This document shows positions 47,824-57,933 of a stretch of 64,000 bases of DNA, piece after piece (the first letter of the stretch is position 1; the number at the start of each line of letters is the position of its first letter). This DNA is from Shewanella ulleungensis (GTDB lineage: Bacteria; Pseudomonadota; Gammaproteobacteria; Enterobacterales; Shewanellaceae). The notes below the pieces were generated by a model. The model made no database searches. It saw nothing but the letters and a program-made list of their open reading frames with translations, and was not told the origin of the DNA. Where the stretch lies: the NCBI RefSeq assembly GCF_014648315.1, contig NZ_BMQW01000007.1:62001-126000 (forward strand), read 5' to 3'. The translations under genes were made by a program, and so were the position numbers.

Positions 47824-48933
47824 TTATAAAGTAAACACATTAGTCATCACTTTATACAGCTCAGTGCCTTGATGAACAGATGCTGAAGCAAAATGCAAAA
47901 TAGGTACGCAATCCATAGGCAAACTAATCACTTGATGTGCATCATCTGTACCATATAAATCCATGCGTAAAATATTCACTAACGGCTCACCGGCAATAAG
48001 CGGTTGTCCCACAGCGGCACAATATTCAATTAGCCCCGCTTTAGGTGCGTGAAACTTCTTGTAGTCTTTTAAGTAACAACCAAAGCGCGCCATATTAGCA
48101 GGCTCTACTTTTTCACGGACCACGCCACGATGACTTAAATACGCCAAAATACCATTGGCGTCATCCAGTGCATCAGCTAAATCAATACGCTCTTGGCTAG
48201 CCAGTTCTAACGTAAACGCAGAGACGGGTACCTCAAAGTCACGTCCTTGTTGAGCCGCAAAATCAGTTAACTGCCACCATGGACAAAATGCAGCTTCATC
48301 CATCGCACCACCAAAACTATTGGGAATAACCAAAGTGTAGGGAATAGAGAAAAACCTTGCTGCGTCAATATCATATTCAGGACAATATAAATGTTTGCAA
48401 GACTTAGGCCCAGTATGTAAATCCAACACAATATCCGCCTGATGCGCCATAGACTGCAAGCTTACCGCAAGCCTGTGGCCAGTGGTAATCCCAAAAGGCA
48501 GCGTCAACCTTGCTTGGCACGACTCAACCAACATCTCTCGATAAGCATCAAATAACGCGGCATTACTTAAGTGTTGGTGCTTTGCATACCAAGCGGTTAA
48601 ATCCACTTTATGGTCAAAGTATTCACGATTCCAATTCACCCCAGTGATAGGATCAAATCGACCTAAAGTAAACTCACCACTTTTTTGATTAATGCCCAAC
48701 GGATTAGCCAGAGGTGCCAGCTTGATGTTTCCTAGTACGTCATAGCCTTCAAGTAAGGTCATCAGTTGATAAATCACTGCGTTACCTTGCACTTCTGCGC
48801 CGTGTACATTGGCCTGAATGTACACGCTAGGCGCAGACGCGTTAGAGCCTATAAAATCATAAAGTGGTATGGTGAGAGCTTGCCCTGTGGCAAGCTCTCC
48901 AACTTGAATATTCGACTGTTTTACCTGGCTCAT
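47824..48933 (-). CDS. AstE/aspartoacylase-like zinc hydrolase, cotranscribed with lysC
   Basis: 369 residues from the ATG at 48933, three bases after the lysC stop; the frame also opens at a TTG one codon earlier. M14-type zinc site: NVHGAEVQG (His and Glu ligands) and DLHTGP (third His). Members remove acyl groups from N-succinylglutamate, N-acetylaspartate or related amides. No arginine-succinyltransferase genes are near. The tight junction with lysC and the shared lysine riboswitch suggest a role tied to aspartate or lysine metabolism. The exact substrate is unknown. Confidence 0.85.
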   Translation of the reverse strand: MSQVKQSNIQVGELATGQALTIPLYDFIGSNASAPSVYIQANVHGAEVQGNAVIYQLMTLLEGYDVLGNIKLAPLANPLGINQKSGEFTLGRFDPITGVNWNREYFDHKVDLTAWYAKHQHLSNAALFDAYREMLVESCQARLTLPFGITTGHRLAVSLQSMAHQADIVLDLHTGPKSCKHLYCPEYDIDAARFFSIPYTLVIPNSFGGAMDEAAFCPWWQLTDFAAQQGRDFEVPVSAFTLELASQERIDLADALDDANGILAYLSHRGVVREKVEPANMARFGCYLKDYKKFHAPKAGLIEYCAAVGQPLIAGEPLVNILRMDLYGTDDAHQVISLPMDCVPILHFASASVHQGTELYKVMTNVFTL

Positions 48934-48936
48934 CAA

Positions 48937-50316
48937 TTACGACTCAAACAGATTTTGATGCAAAGCATTAACCACTTGCGCCGCTTCAGACTCAGATACT
49001 AATACACATAAATTATGTGGGCTGGCACCCTGGCAAATCATCCGCACGTTGTGGTTTTCAAGCACTTTAAAAACCCGACTACAAATACCTGCTGTAGATG
49101 CGATGCGATTACCTATAATGGCGATAAGCGCTAAATTATCCTCAACACGAACACGACAATGTTGTGATAGCTCTTGCAATAATGGCTCGCTCAATAAACC
49201 TTGGCCGCTGGAGTCTGAACCGGTTTTATCTAAGGTTAAAGATACGTTAACTTCTGAGGTTGTAATTAAATCTACCGAGATTTTATGGCGTGCAAGTGTT
49301 GCAAAAGTTTCAGCCAAAAAACCCTGTGCATGTAGCATTTGCAAACTATGTAGGTTTAATAATGTTTGGTCGCGACGTAATGCCACTGCGCGAAAAACGG
49401 GGGTGTCTTCAACTTGATGACGGATCCATGTTCCACCCATTTCAGGCGCTTTACTCGACCCAACAAACACCTGAATCTTTTGTCTTACCGCGGGTAAAAT
49501 AGTCGCAGGATGCAACACTTTAGCGCCAAAGGTTGCCATTTCTGCTGCTTCGTTAAAACTGATTTCAGCAATTGGACGCGCATTAGGTGCCAATCTTGGA
49601 TCTGTAGTATAAATCCCTGCAACATCTGTCCAAATTTCAACAGCGGTTGCGCAAAGCGCTTCGGCTAATAACGCTGCAGAATAATCACTACCACCACGGC
49701 CTAAAGTCGTTGTGCGCCCATCTTGATCTGCACCAATAAAACCTTGAGTCACAATTACATAATTTGCCAGCAACGGCTTTAACAAGTCACCAGACAATGA
49801 TGCGATGGCTTCAATATGAGGCTCTGCACGACCAAAATGACTATCGGTACGAAGCACTTGGCGCACATCAAAATGATCGGATGCTGTGCCTTTCTCACGA
49901 ATAACCGCAGAAAATAAAATAGATGAACATTGCTCACCGGTTGATAGCAACTCATCCATAATCGCTTTACTGCGATCAAGCTCTAACGATTCACTTAATA
50001 CCGACATTCGGCTCAAAATTTTATCGATGCTCGCGGCCACATCCTGTGGGCGACCTAATTCATCTAGAATGGCATATTGAATTTGCGCAATTTGCTTTAA
50101 CAATGCTAAACGGCGCTCATCATTCACATTCGCTTGAGTTAGCTCGACAAGCAAATTGGTCACGCCACTTGACGCGCTGACAACGACTAGACGGGTAGCA
50201 GGGTTGGCTAACACAATGTCAGCACAACGGCTCATTGATGCATAATCAGCAACAGAGGTACCGCCAAATTTGGCGACGACTAACTCGGGACGAATGTCAT
50301 GAGAAACAGGGCTCAT
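48937..50316 (-). CDS. lysC: Aspartokinase (LysC type, lysine-sensitive)
   Basis: 459 residues from the ATG at 50316, with a perfect GGAGG 7 bases upstream; the open frame goes further to a TTG without signal. The kinase domain opens with VVAKFGGTSVADYASM, then GFIGADQDGRTTTLGRGGSDYSAALLAEAL and a C-terminal pair of ACT domains (~310-450) that would bind lysine. Catalyses the first step of the aspartate family pathway. A lysine riboswitch lies upstream, and a 19-codon ORF ends inside its start codon (ATGA). Confidence 0.95.
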   Translation of the reverse strand: MSPVSHDIRPELVVAKFGGTSVADYASMSRCADIVLANPATRLVVVSASSGVTNLLVELTQANVNDERRLALLKQIAQIQYAILDELGRPQDVAASIDKILSRMSVLSESLELDRSKAIMDELLSTGEQCSSILFSAVIREKGTASDHFDVRQVLRTDSHFGRAEPHIEAIASLSGDLLKPLLANYVIVTQGFIGADQDGRTTTLGRGGSDYSAALLAEALCATAVEIWTDVAGIYTTDPRLAPNARPIAEISFNEAAEMATFGAKVLHPATILPAVRQKIQVFVGSSKAPEMGGTWIRHQVEDTPVFRAVALRRDQTLLNLHSLQMLHAQGFLAETFATLARHKISVDLITTSEVNVSLTLDKTGSDSSGQGLLSEPLLQELSQHCRVRVEDNLALIAIIGNRIASTAGICSRVFKVLENHNVRMICQGASPHNLCVLVSESEAAQVVNALHQNLFES

Positions 50317-50372
50317 ACGAATGCCTCCGCGGTTAACGGAAGACGACAAAACAAGATATGATTTACTAACAT
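50313..50372 (-). CDS. 19-residue leader ORF overlapping lysC
   Basis: Encodes MLVNHILFCRLPLTAEAFV; its stop overlaps the lysC ATG as ATGA. GGAG lies 8 bases before its own ATG. It contains no lysine codons, so it is not a classic attenuator leader. It would couple ribosome entry to lysC. Evidence is signal spacing only. Confidence 0.4.
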   Translation of the reverse strand: MLVNHILFCRLPLTAEAFV

Positions 50373-50454
50373 GGTATACACTCCGAACACACTACGTTCG
50401 AAGAGCCTGGTGCTAAGATAACGCACCCTTAAAGAAGGGAAACAGCAATCATCA

Positions 50455-50619
50455 CCAGAAGCTCTCCACCAAAAAACAGGTGACAATCGTTAGGATTCAG
50501 CCTAAACGACCGATATCAATGTGTGCCACACAATTTGATACCTCGGCGCTAATCTCCATCATAAGTTGTCGTCAGATTGGCATCCTCAAACTTACTACCT
50601 AGTTAACGCTCCTCTTCTG
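50455..50619 (-). promoter_or_regulatory. Lysine riboswitch (L-box)
   Basis: Read on the minus strand, this 165-base RNA has the conserved L-box segments in order: CAGAAGAGGAGCG at the 5' side, GAGGATGCCA, GGAGATTAGCGCCGAGGTA, GGCTGAATCC, TTGTCACC, and GGTGGAGAGCTTCTGG at the 3' side. CAGAAG (50619-50614) pairs with CTTCTG to close P1. The segments match the E. coli lysC aptamer closely. A short GGTGC/GCACC hairpin (50409-50427) follows without a T-run, so control is probably at translation of the leader ORF and lysC rather than by termination. Confidence 0.92.
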
Positions 50620-50840
50620 TGCCTCCCTAAGGAGGGACTTGGAAAATAGCAACAAACCTACTAACAAGTCAATCAACAATCGTTGTAAAAATACGCTATT
50701 TTAATTTAATTCATCTTTGAGCAGCATATGACTATCAACGATACTCATATCAACCATCTCAAAAGCATCATTTTAAATTGTTCATAATGATGCAAAATAT
50801 CCATCTTTATGGCTTAGAACGCTTTAAATGACAAAATAAA

Positions 50841-50864
50841 GAGACAATATAACTTTATTGTCTC
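50841..50864 (-). terminator. Terminator of the DUF3293 gene
   Basis: Stem GAGACAATA (50841-50849) / TATTGTCTC (50856-50864), six-base loop, then TTTATTTTG on the minus strand. The stretch 50620-50840 between this and the riboswitch must hold the lysC promoter; I see no ORF in it. Confidence 0.8.
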
Positions 50865-50919
50865 AAATAAAGGTTCAAAAAAAATAAACCATAATTTCAT
50901 GAACTTAATAACTAAGTCA

Positions 50920-51360
50920 TTAAAGGTGTGCACCAATATCAGGTAATTCATTAACTAAACGTAAACGCTGATTAAAGGCTCCCATATCCACTTCAGGCAT
51001 CTGCGGATCGATGCAGGCAATAAGTGATAAGATCCCTTGACTGACATAGTAAATGGCATGCTGATTAAACTCTCTACCTAACTCAAGCGCCTGTTCTTTA
51101 TCAATAAAAATAGCCCAGCTTTTTTCCATGTGCGACAAATCAGGTGCAGCACCAATTAATGCTCGGTAGGGGCTATTGTATTGTTGAATTTTGAATTGGA
51201 GCTGACGATCAAGTAAACGATTTTGGCTTGGAGAGAGTAATGAACCACTGGGATTGTGGGCAGTAATAATAGCAAACGGGAAATCATGTGAAAGACGTTG
51301 AGTGAACAAAAAATGAGTGGTTTGATAGTTAGGCCACAGTGTATCTATAACATTTTCCAT
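50920..51360 (-). CDS. DUF3293-family protein
   Basis: 146 residues, soluble. Characteristic FPFAIITAHNPSGSLLSPSQNRLLD near the N-terminus and a W-x-IF-x-D segment (SWAIFIDKEQALELGREFNQHAIYYV) in the C-terminal half. These fit the DUF3293 family of unknown function. It stands alone before the long arcA leader region. Confidence 0.83.
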   Translation of the reverse strand: MENVIDTLWPNYQTTHFLFTQRLSHDFPFAIITAHNPSGSLLSPSQNRLLDRQLQFKIQQYNSPYRALIGAAPDLSHMEKSWAIFIDKEQALELGREFNQHAIYYVSQGILSLIACIDPQMPEVDMGAFNQRLRLVNELPDIGAHL

Positions 51361-51519
51361 AATATTAATTCGTCAGTGAAACCAAAATTAGTTTAGCAAA
51401 ACCTTATAAATTCTTAAAGGTTTGTTATGTCAGTCACAAGTACAATATTTATTTTCCCTTAATTATTATAAACTTGAATATAACAATCTTTCATATGCTT
51501 GACGGTTATATTAATTTTT

Positions 51520-51534
51520 TAACATTTAATTTGT
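51520..51534. promoter_or_regulatory. ArcA-box-like sequence upstream of arcA
   Basis: TAACATTTAATT at 51520-51531 matches 12 contiguous bases of the 15-base ArcA consensus in inverse orientation (GTTAATTAAATGTTA); a second TTGTTAAC element follows directly. It lies about 510 bp before arcA, or 160 bp upstream of the DUF3293 start, so it could serve either gene or autoregulation. Confidence 0.4.
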
Positions 51535-51815
51535 TAACAAATGCCTAAAACGAGTACAATAACGTTACCTGCTGTTAAAGCACTACTGTGAAACCAATAA
51601 CATCGCTTGGCTAAATGTATCGAGCGCAGGCGTTTAAAACGCAATTATTGGTAATAAATCGCAATTTTGTGTACTTAGTTTACACCTCAACGTTTTATGT
51701 TCTACATTTGATAAAGCAAAGGGCTAAACAGTAATACGTATAAATAAGTTTGCAACATATGGAACTATCTCGATAAAACGTATTCATAGTAGTAAGCCTT
51801 TTGGCAAAAATTTTA

Positions 51816-51851
51816 CTCATTATGCAGCAGCATATTGCATTGCGTAATGAG
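51816..51851 (+). ncRNA. Hairpin element in the long arcA upstream region
   Basis: CTCATTATGCA (51816-51826) pairs with TGCGTAATGAG (51841-51851) with one G-U pair. The loop contains more self-complementary bases (GCAGCAT, TTGCAT). A perfect 10-bp palindrome CTAGCGCTAG lies at 52001-52010, 30 bp before arcA. The 680-bp gap from 51361 to 52040 has no ORF I can support; it could hold a structured 5' UTR or a small RNA. Confidence 0.3.
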
Positions 51852-52040
51852 CGTTAATATACGCAAGACAACTCAGTAACCTTACATAACGTTACATCTT
51901 ACGAGTTTATAAGAGTGTTTTATTCAGGGCAGACATAGATAAACACCATAAAAATACTGGAGTATCAGCGTTAATTAATGCGCGATTACAACTTACTAGC
52001 CTAGCGCTAGAATCGAATTTTATAAAATTAGGTAAATATC

Positions 52041-52757
52041 ATGCAAAACCCGCACATTCTGATTGTTGAAGACGAAGCAGTAACCCGTAATACATTACGC
52101 AGTATTTTTGAAGCTGAAGGATATGTCGTTACCGAAGCCAATGACGGCGCTGAAATGCACAAAGCCATGCAAGACAATAAGATTAACCTAGTGGTTATGG
52201 ACATTAACTTGCCGGGTAAAAATGGTTTATTACTTGCTCGCGAATTACGCGAAATTAATAACATCGGACTTATTTTCTTAACCGGTCGCGATAACGAAGT
52301 TGATAAAATTCTTGGTCTTGAAATCGGCGCGGATGACTACATCACTAAGCCTTTCAATCCACGCGAATTAACTATTCGTGCTCGCAACTTATTAACTCGC
52401 GTGAACAGTGCTGTTGCTGAAAGCGAAGAAAAAGGCTCGGTTGAATATTACCGTTTTAATGGCTGGAGCTTAGAAATTAACAGCCGTTCTTTAGTGAACC
52501 CACAAGGTGAGTCTTATAAGCTTCCACGCAGTGAATTCCGTGCGATGCTTCACTTTGTTGAAAACCCAGGTAAAATTTTAACTCGTGCTGATTTATTATT
52601 AAAAATGACTGGCCGTGAGTTAAAGCCGCATGACCGTACTGTTGACGTAACTATCCGTCGTATCCGTAAGCATTTTGAAAGCTTAGCTGATACGCCTGAA
52701 ATCATCGCGACTATTCACGGTGAAGGCTACCGTTTTTGTGGTGACTTAGAAGGTTAA
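52041..52757 (+). CDS. arcA: Aerobic respiration response regulator ArcA
   Basis: 238 residues, strikingly close to E. coli ArcA over its full length. The receiver domain has E10/D11, phospho-acceptor D54 ([12 protein letters not shown]) and K103; the OmpR-type winged helix at the C-terminus has SEFRAMLHF and [14 protein letters not shown]. It controls redox-dependent gene expression. It is monocistronic, with a long upstream region and a strong terminator. Confidence 0.98.
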   Translation: MQNPHILIVEDEAVTRNTLRSIFEAEGYVVTEANDGAEMHKAMQDNKINLVVMDINLPGKNGLLLARELREINNIGLIFLTGRDNEVDKILGLEIGADDYITKPFNPRELTIRARNLLTRVNSAVAESEEKGSVEYYRFNGWSLEINSRSLVNPQGESYKLPRSEFRAMLHFVENPGKILTRADLLLKMTGRELKPHDRTVDVTIRRIRKHFESLADTPEIIATIHGEGYRFCGDLEG

Positions 52758-52777
52758 TACTTTAAGGCTACTCAATA

Positions 52778-52804
52778 AAAAACCAGGTTAATCACCTGGT
52801 TTTT
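52778..52804 (+). terminator. Terminator of arcA
   Basis: Stem AAAAACCAGGT (52778-52788) / ACCTGGTTTTT (52794-52804), five-base loop, T-run. Confidence 0.92.
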
Positions 52805-53029
52805 TTATGCCTGCTTTTAACTATATAACCTGAGCTCGGGATAAGTGATGAACTTATGCTATTTAAAATCAACATGTTACCCCGCCTCACTTTCAAGCTT
52901 GTCATTTGTTATGCTAACAAGGCAAATTGACGCGTCAATAGCGAGCCTATTGTAAGTCGATTCAACGCAATTAGCAGGGCAACAGACTGTTTAAAAGGCG
53001 TTTATTATCCCAAACTCAGGTTATAGACG

Positions 53030-55324
53030 TTATTTCAATTGCTGATCTAAAAAAGCAGCTAACGATTTATATAAGTGATTACGCACTTTCTCGCCGCGCA
53101 TTGAATGCTTAGACCCAGGGTAATCCATCATCTGGAATAATTTACCTTCATCTTGCAATGCTTTGTATACTCGCGTGCTGTTTTCAAACAACACGTTATC
53201 ATCCGCCATACCGTGGTACATCAACAGACCTGACTGATAATTATTGACGTATGGCAAAATACTGCTGGCATCATAACCTTGTTTATTGGTTTCAGGATTC
53301 CCCATATAACGCTCGGTGTAATGGGTATCGTATAATCGCCAATCGGTAACTGGCGCCCCAGAAATGGCCGCTTTAAAATAATCTGGAGCCTTAAATTGGC
53401 TCATTAATGCCATGTACCCGCCGTAGCTGTGGCCATAAATAGCCACGTTTTCACCATCAATAAATGGCAAACTACGTAAGTAATCGACGCCCACCTTTTG
53501 ATCGTTTACCTCAGCATCGCCCATATTTTGATAAATCACATACTCAAACTCAGTACCACGGTGGGCCGAGCCTCGGTTATCTAATTGAAATACAGCATAA
53601 CCTTGTTGCAATAAATATTGAGTAAAGTAATCTGCCTCGCTCCAGCTGTTCACCACTAACTGGGCGTGCGGTCCGCCATAAACACGCACCACCACTGGGT
53701 ACTTTTTATTGGCATCAAACGGCACAGGCTTAAATAAACGGTACATTAATGGCTGTCCATCTTCTGCCTTCAACTGGCCAAACTCAGGCATTTGCCATAG
53801 CCCAGCCAAATCATATAACGGATGGTCGCTATTGATTTTATTTTGTTCAACCCAGGCTAACCGACTGCCACTGTCGTTGTGTAAGCTGATCTGTGGCGGC
53901 TGCTGTAAACTACTAAAGTAATCTAAATACACAGGGCTTTTGTCAGCAAAAACCGCAGCATGCATCCCAGCATTTTGACTAATTCGCTCGATTGAATCGG
54001 CACCTTTGTTTAAATTAACCCGATATAAATGACGCTCAACAACACTGTCTTTACGGCCACTAAAATACACCCAACCGCTGGCTTCATCGACAAACTCAAG
54101 CGCATCAACAGCCCAATCTCCCTGAGTTAATTGTTTAAGCTGTTTACCCTGTAGGTCAAACAAATACAGATGGTTAAACCCATCACGCTCAGATCCCCAA
54201 ATAAATGCTGACTGCTGCTTTAAAAAATGCAGGTCATTATTCAGATTTACCCACGCTTTACTGCGCTCTTCAATCACAGTGTTAGCTTGCTCTGGTTGAC
54301 TAAGTGCAGCAATGCGCAAGTCTAATGCTTGTTGATCACGACTTTGCCACTGAAAAGACACATGCTTACTGTCTGGTAACCAATCAACACGCGGTAAATA
54401 CATGTCTTTTTGTTTACCTAAATCAATCCAATTAATGCTCTTATCTTGTAAATTCACCACACCAAGGGCAATTTCAACGTTCGCTTTACCTGCATAAGGA
54501 TAGCGTTGCTCAGTTAATTTAATGCCGTCGGCATAAATCTCATTACGGGTGACTAACTCAACACCTGATTCATCAATGCGAGTAAAAGCGATTGCTGACT
54601 CATCTGGTGCCCACCAATAACCGGTCATGCGATCCATTTCTTCCTGGGCAACAAACTCTGCCATGGCATTCTTAATAGGGCCTTTCCCATCAGTAGTTAA
54701 CGCGATCACTTTCTGTGTATCGAGAGCTAACATAAACAGGTTTTGATCGCGCACAAATGATACATAGTGGCCTTTAGGCGACAGACGCGCATCGGTGGCA
54801 AAGCCCTCTCCTGTATTAAGCTCAGTCACCTTATTGCTAATAACATCGTATAAATACAATTGCCCTGCGGCTGGAATTAAAATGCTTTGACTGTTTTCAG
54901 ACCAAAAATATTCCATGATCCCTTCGCCATAAATTCGCTGACGTTCACGGCGAGCTTTTTCTTCATCAGACAGTTCGCCATCCGCTAATTTATCGGCATT
55001 GATCAAAATGCTGCGCTGGCCAGTGGCAATGTCCATTTGCCATAAATCATAAAAATGTTGGTTATCGGCACGACTCGATAGGTAAGTGACGCGCTTTCCA
55101 TCTGGAGACAATGCCAGTCCGCGCGGACTGGAACCAGCCAATGCAGGTGAGGCATGAATGCGTTCAATAGTCAGTGGCGTGTTATTGCCTTTTATTGCCG
55201 TTAACTGTTCGGTGGTTAATGGTGTCATTGTACTGCCTTGCGCTGCTTGAGAAATCTGGCTAGTAAAGAGTAATGGTACGGCAGTCATTGCCGCTAAAGC
55301 ATGCTGCTTCCATGTTGTTGTCAT
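53030..55324 (-). CDS. Dipeptidyl-peptidase IV-like S9 serine peptidase
   Basis: 764 residues. Signal peptide ([20 protein letters not shown]), an eight-bladed propeller domain (DPPIV N-terminal family, ~60-500; [37 protein letters not shown]) and a C-terminal alpha/beta hydrolase. The triad is S633 in [10 protein letters not shown]708/709 in GMADDNV, and H740 in SKHSMRG. It removes dipeptides from peptide N-termini, typically after proline, in the periplasm or on the surface. Divergent from fbp. Confidence 0.93.
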   Translation of the reverse strand: MTTTWKQHALAAMTAVPLLFTSQISQAAQGSTMTPLTTEQLTAIKGNNTPLTIERIHASPALAGSSPRGLALSPDGKRVTYLSSRADNQHFYDLWQMDIATGQRSILINADKLADGELSDEEKARRERQRIYGEGIMEYFWSENSQSILIPAAGQLYLYDVISNKVTELNTGEGFATDARLSPKGHYVSFVRDQNLFMLALDTQKVIALTTDGKGPIKNAMAEFVAQEEMDRMTGYWWAPDESAIAFTRIDESGVELVTRNEIYADGIKLTEQRYPYAGKANVEIALGVVNLQDKSINWIDLGKQKDMYLPRVDWLPDSKHVSFQWQSRDQQALDLRIAALSQPEQANTVIEERSKAWVNLNNDLHFLKQQSAFIWGSERDGFNHLYLFDLQGKQLKQLTQGDWAVDALEFVDEASGWVYFSGRKDSVVERHLYRVNLNKGADSIERISQNAGMHAAVFADKSPVYLDYFSSLQQPPQISLHNDSGSRLAWVEQNKINSDHPLYDLAGLWQMPEFGQLKAEDGQPLMYRLFKPVPFDANKKYPVVVRVYGGPHAQLVVNSWSEADYFTQYLLQQGYAVFQLDNRGSAHRGTEFEYVIYQNMGDAEVNDQKVGVDYLRSLPFIDGENVAIYGHSYGGYMALMSQFKAPDYFKAAISGAPVTDWRLYDTHYTERYMGNPETNKQGYDASSILPYVNNYQSGLLMYHGMADDNVLFENSTRVYKALQDEGKLFQMMDYPGSKHSMRGEKVRNHLYKSLAAFLDQQLK

Positions 55325-55497
55325 TATTATTAATCCTTGGGGGCAATCAATCAGTCAACATTTTGCCTGAATTTACTGTAAAACCAAAACCTCAGATAAC
55401 AATCGCTGAAATTAGCGTCATTGTGGGGTATGATTTACTCATAAGAATTAAATTTAAAACATCGACCTTAACCTCGCGAAATTTCATAGGAAAAATC

Positions 55498-56490
55498 ATG
55501 CAGACTTTGGCCCAAACCCTTAGTGCTCAAGCCGTAAATGCGTCATTAACGCAATTACTATTCACCTTAGCTGAAACCTCAATTGCCATTAGCGGTGCTG
55601 TTCGTCACGGCGCGTTAGCAGGTGTATTAGGCGCAACAGAGCAAGAAAATGTTCAAGGTGAAACCCAGAAAAAACTGGATGTCATCACTAACGACATGCT
55701 TAAAGATGCTTTAAAAGCTGACACTACAGTGCGCGGCATTGCATCTGAAGAAGAGGATTACGTTGTAGCAGCCAATGCACAAGGTGAGTACCTAGTGAGT
55801 TTTGATCCATTGGATGGCTCATCTAATATCGACATTAATTCGCTTGTTGGCACTATTTTCTCGGTATTACCCGCACCTGCTGGTGAGTTTAACGAGCAAA
55901 GCTTTTTACAAGCTGGACGTAAGCAAGTCGCTGCCGGCTATGTGCTTTATGGCCCATCAACTATGATGGCGCTAACCACAGGCAAAGGTACACAATTTTA
56001 TACCTTAGACCCGGACAGCCAAACCTTTCTATTGACCAACGACAATGTGCAAATAACACCTGATACGGCTGAGTTTGCAATTAACATGTCTAACCAGCGC
56101 TTTTGGGAAGCGCCAATGCAAACCTACATTGCTGACTTGCTACTGGGTAAAATAGGCCCGCGCGAGCAGTCTTTTAACATGCGTTGGATTGCCGCTATGG
56201 TGGGTGATGTGCATCGAGTATTATGCCGCGGCGGTATTTTTACCTACCCAACAGACAATAAAAACCCAGCTAAACCTTTTAAGTTGCGCCTAATGTATGA
56301 AGCCAATCCTATGGCATTGCTCGTTGAACAAGCAGGCGGAAAAGCCTCTACAGGTTATGAAACGATTTTGGATATTCAACCGACTGAAATCCACCAACGT
56401 GTTGCCGTTATTTTAGGTAGCGCGAATGAAGTCGATACATGTTTAAGTTATCACGGTATTGATTACAGTGAAGAACCATCGATTGACTAA
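55498..56490 (+). CDS. fbp: Fructose-1,6-bisphosphatase class I
   Basis: 330 residues from the ATG at 55498, which has AGGA about 8 bases upstream; the longer frame to 55273 overlaps the divergent peptidase gene and is not the start. Metal and substrate motif [26 protein letters not shown] and the C-terminal [11 protein letters not shown]. Removes the 1-phosphate in gluconeogenesis. Confidence 0.96.
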   Translation: MQTLAQTLSAQAVNASLTQLLFTLAETSIAISGAVRHGALAGVLGATEQENVQGETQKKLDVITNDMLKDALKADTTVRGIASEEEDYVVAANAQGEYLVSFDPLDGSSNIDINSLVGTIFSVLPAPAGEFNEQSFLQAGRKQVAAGYVLYGPSTMMALTTGKGTQFYTLDPDSQTFLLTNDNVQITPDTAEFAINMSNQRFWEAPMQTYIADLLLGKIGPREQSFNMRWIAAMVGDVHRVLCRGGIFTYPTDNKNPAKPFKLRLMYEANPMALLVEQAGGKASTGYETILDIQPTEIHQRVAVILGSANEVDTCLSYHGIDYSEEPSID

Positions 56491-56504
56491 CTGACTCAGT
56501 TTTC

Positions 56505-56528
56505 AAAAACCGCCTTTTGGCGGTTTTT
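56505..56528 (+). terminator. Terminator of fbp
   Basis: Stem AAAAACCGCC (56505-56514) / GGCGGTTTTT (56519-56528), loop TTTT. Confidence 0.93.
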
Positions 56529-56678
56529 CATTTTTACGCTGTCTTTAAATAAAGTATTCGACACTCTATACAACACAAGAGCACCTAAGTCACTACAATA
56601 CAAAAGATAAGCTTATCTTTACATTAACTTAATTAACCACTAAGTTAATTTATTCGATATTGATAAAGGACTATCGCA

Positions 56679-57860
56679 ATGCCACAGGCACCAACCTCGT
56701 ATAAATATTTTAGTGCCGTAATAATTTTGCTGCTGATTGGTATTGGTGCTTATGTTTACTTGTCCAATATTAAACCCAAACCTCTGGTATCTGGTGCGGT
56801 GTTGGTTCTTCCGGTCAAGATTGTCACTCCAAAATCAATCACAGATGTCGATACTCAATGGAATGCCTATGCCGCCATGGATGTGCTTATTCACCAGTTA
56901 ACCCTGGGTGTAAGTTACCCTCAACTGCAAGCTGAAGATGTCATTAATATCACTTCGCGGCTCGATAAAACTGATAACGTTACCTCTTCTGACATTAACA
57001 AAATTATGGCGATTTCTGGCGCAGTATTAGTCATTGAATCCAGTATTAACATCAGCGATAACCAGTATCAACTTACGTATACATTACATGACCAAAACCA
57101 AAGTGACACATCAACAGTTAGCGCAGCAAGTATTGAGCAAGTAATACAATTAACGGCTAAGTTAATAACAAATATTCTTAATCCTAATAATAAAAAATTA
57201 GCTAAAGAGTATCACTCTAGATTACATTCAGCTCAATTAATACAGGCCATAACATTGAGCCAGCAAGGTGATTTATTAGGTGCAGAAAAACTTTTAGCTG
57301 AGGTTATTCAAAACTCGCCTAACAACCTGCTGGCGAGCCGCCTATTAGGCAATATTCAATTACAACAACATCAGTTTGAACAGCTTGATAGCACATTAGC
57401 AGCGGCTATTAATACAGCAGAACGTCTGAGCGAACATCGAGAATTAGCCCAACTTAGGTTATTACTAGCCCAAAGCTATATTGAAACTAACAAAATTGAG
57501 CAAGCTTTAGGGGTGCTAAACCTAGCTAAAACTAATGCTGCAAAAGTTAAAGATTGGCTAACATTAGGCTATATTTCTCAACTCGCAGGTGTTATTAACC
57601 AAAGGATTGGTCGCAATAACGACGCCAGAGAGCAGTTTAAAAAAGCCATAGAGTATCATCAAATGATGGGTTATCCCATTGGACAAAGCCAGGCTCTCAA
57701 CGATTTAGCAGAGCTTGAAGTAGTAGAGTTTAACTACCCACAAGCGTATCGATTAATTAACCGATCATATGAACTAATAGCCCATCGTGGATTAAATGAT
57801 CTGGAAAATACTACATTTAAAATTATGTCTACTATTGAAAACAAAATGCAGCATAGGTAA
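56679..57860 (+). CDS. Membrane-anchored TPR protein (CadC-like periplasmic part)
   Basis: 393 residues. One N-terminal membrane helix (YFSAVIILLLIGIGAYVYLS), an alpha/beta domain (~35-165: VLVLPVKIVTPKS, ISGAVLVIESSINISDNQYQLTYTL), then tetratricopeptide-like repeats (~180-390). The part after the helix resembles the periplasmic part of CadC-like regulators, but no DNA-binding domain is present. It may be a sensor or scaffold; function unknown. Confidence 0.8.
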   Translation: MPQAPTSYKYFSAVIILLLIGIGAYVYLSNIKPKPLVSGAVLVLPVKIVTPKSITDVDTQWNAYAAMDVLIHQLTLGVSYPQLQAEDVINITSRLDKTDNVTSSDINKIMAISGAVLVIESSINISDNQYQLTYTLHDQNQSDTSTVSAASIEQVIQLTAKLITNILNPNNKKLAKEYHSRLHSAQLIQAITLSQQGDLLGAEKLLAEVIQNSPNNLLASRLLGNIQLQQHQFEQLDSTLAAAINTAERLSEHRELAQLRLLLAQSYIETNKIEQALGVLNLAKTNAAKVKDWLTLGYISQLAGVINQRIGRNNDAREQFKKAIEYHQMMGYPIGQSQALNDLAELEVVEFNYPQAYRLINRSYELIAHRGLNDLENTTFKIMSTIENKMQHR

Positions 57861-57886
57861 TGCTTTAAAATGAAAATAATCATAAC

Positions 57887-57913
57887 AAAACGACCTGCAT
57901 AACAGGCCGTTTT
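57887..57913. terminator. Bidirectional terminator between the TPR gene and the symporter gene
   Basis: Stem AAAACG(A)CCTG (57887-57897) / CAGG(C)CGTTTT (57903-57913) with one mismatch, between convergent genes. Confidence 0.75.
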
Positions 57914-57933
57914 GTATCACTCACTCGCTAAAC

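Noticed and set aside
55273..55497. 75-codon N-terminal extension of fbp
   Set aside because: Overlaps the divergent peptidase start, and the protein family begins at the ATG at 55498, which has an AGGA site.
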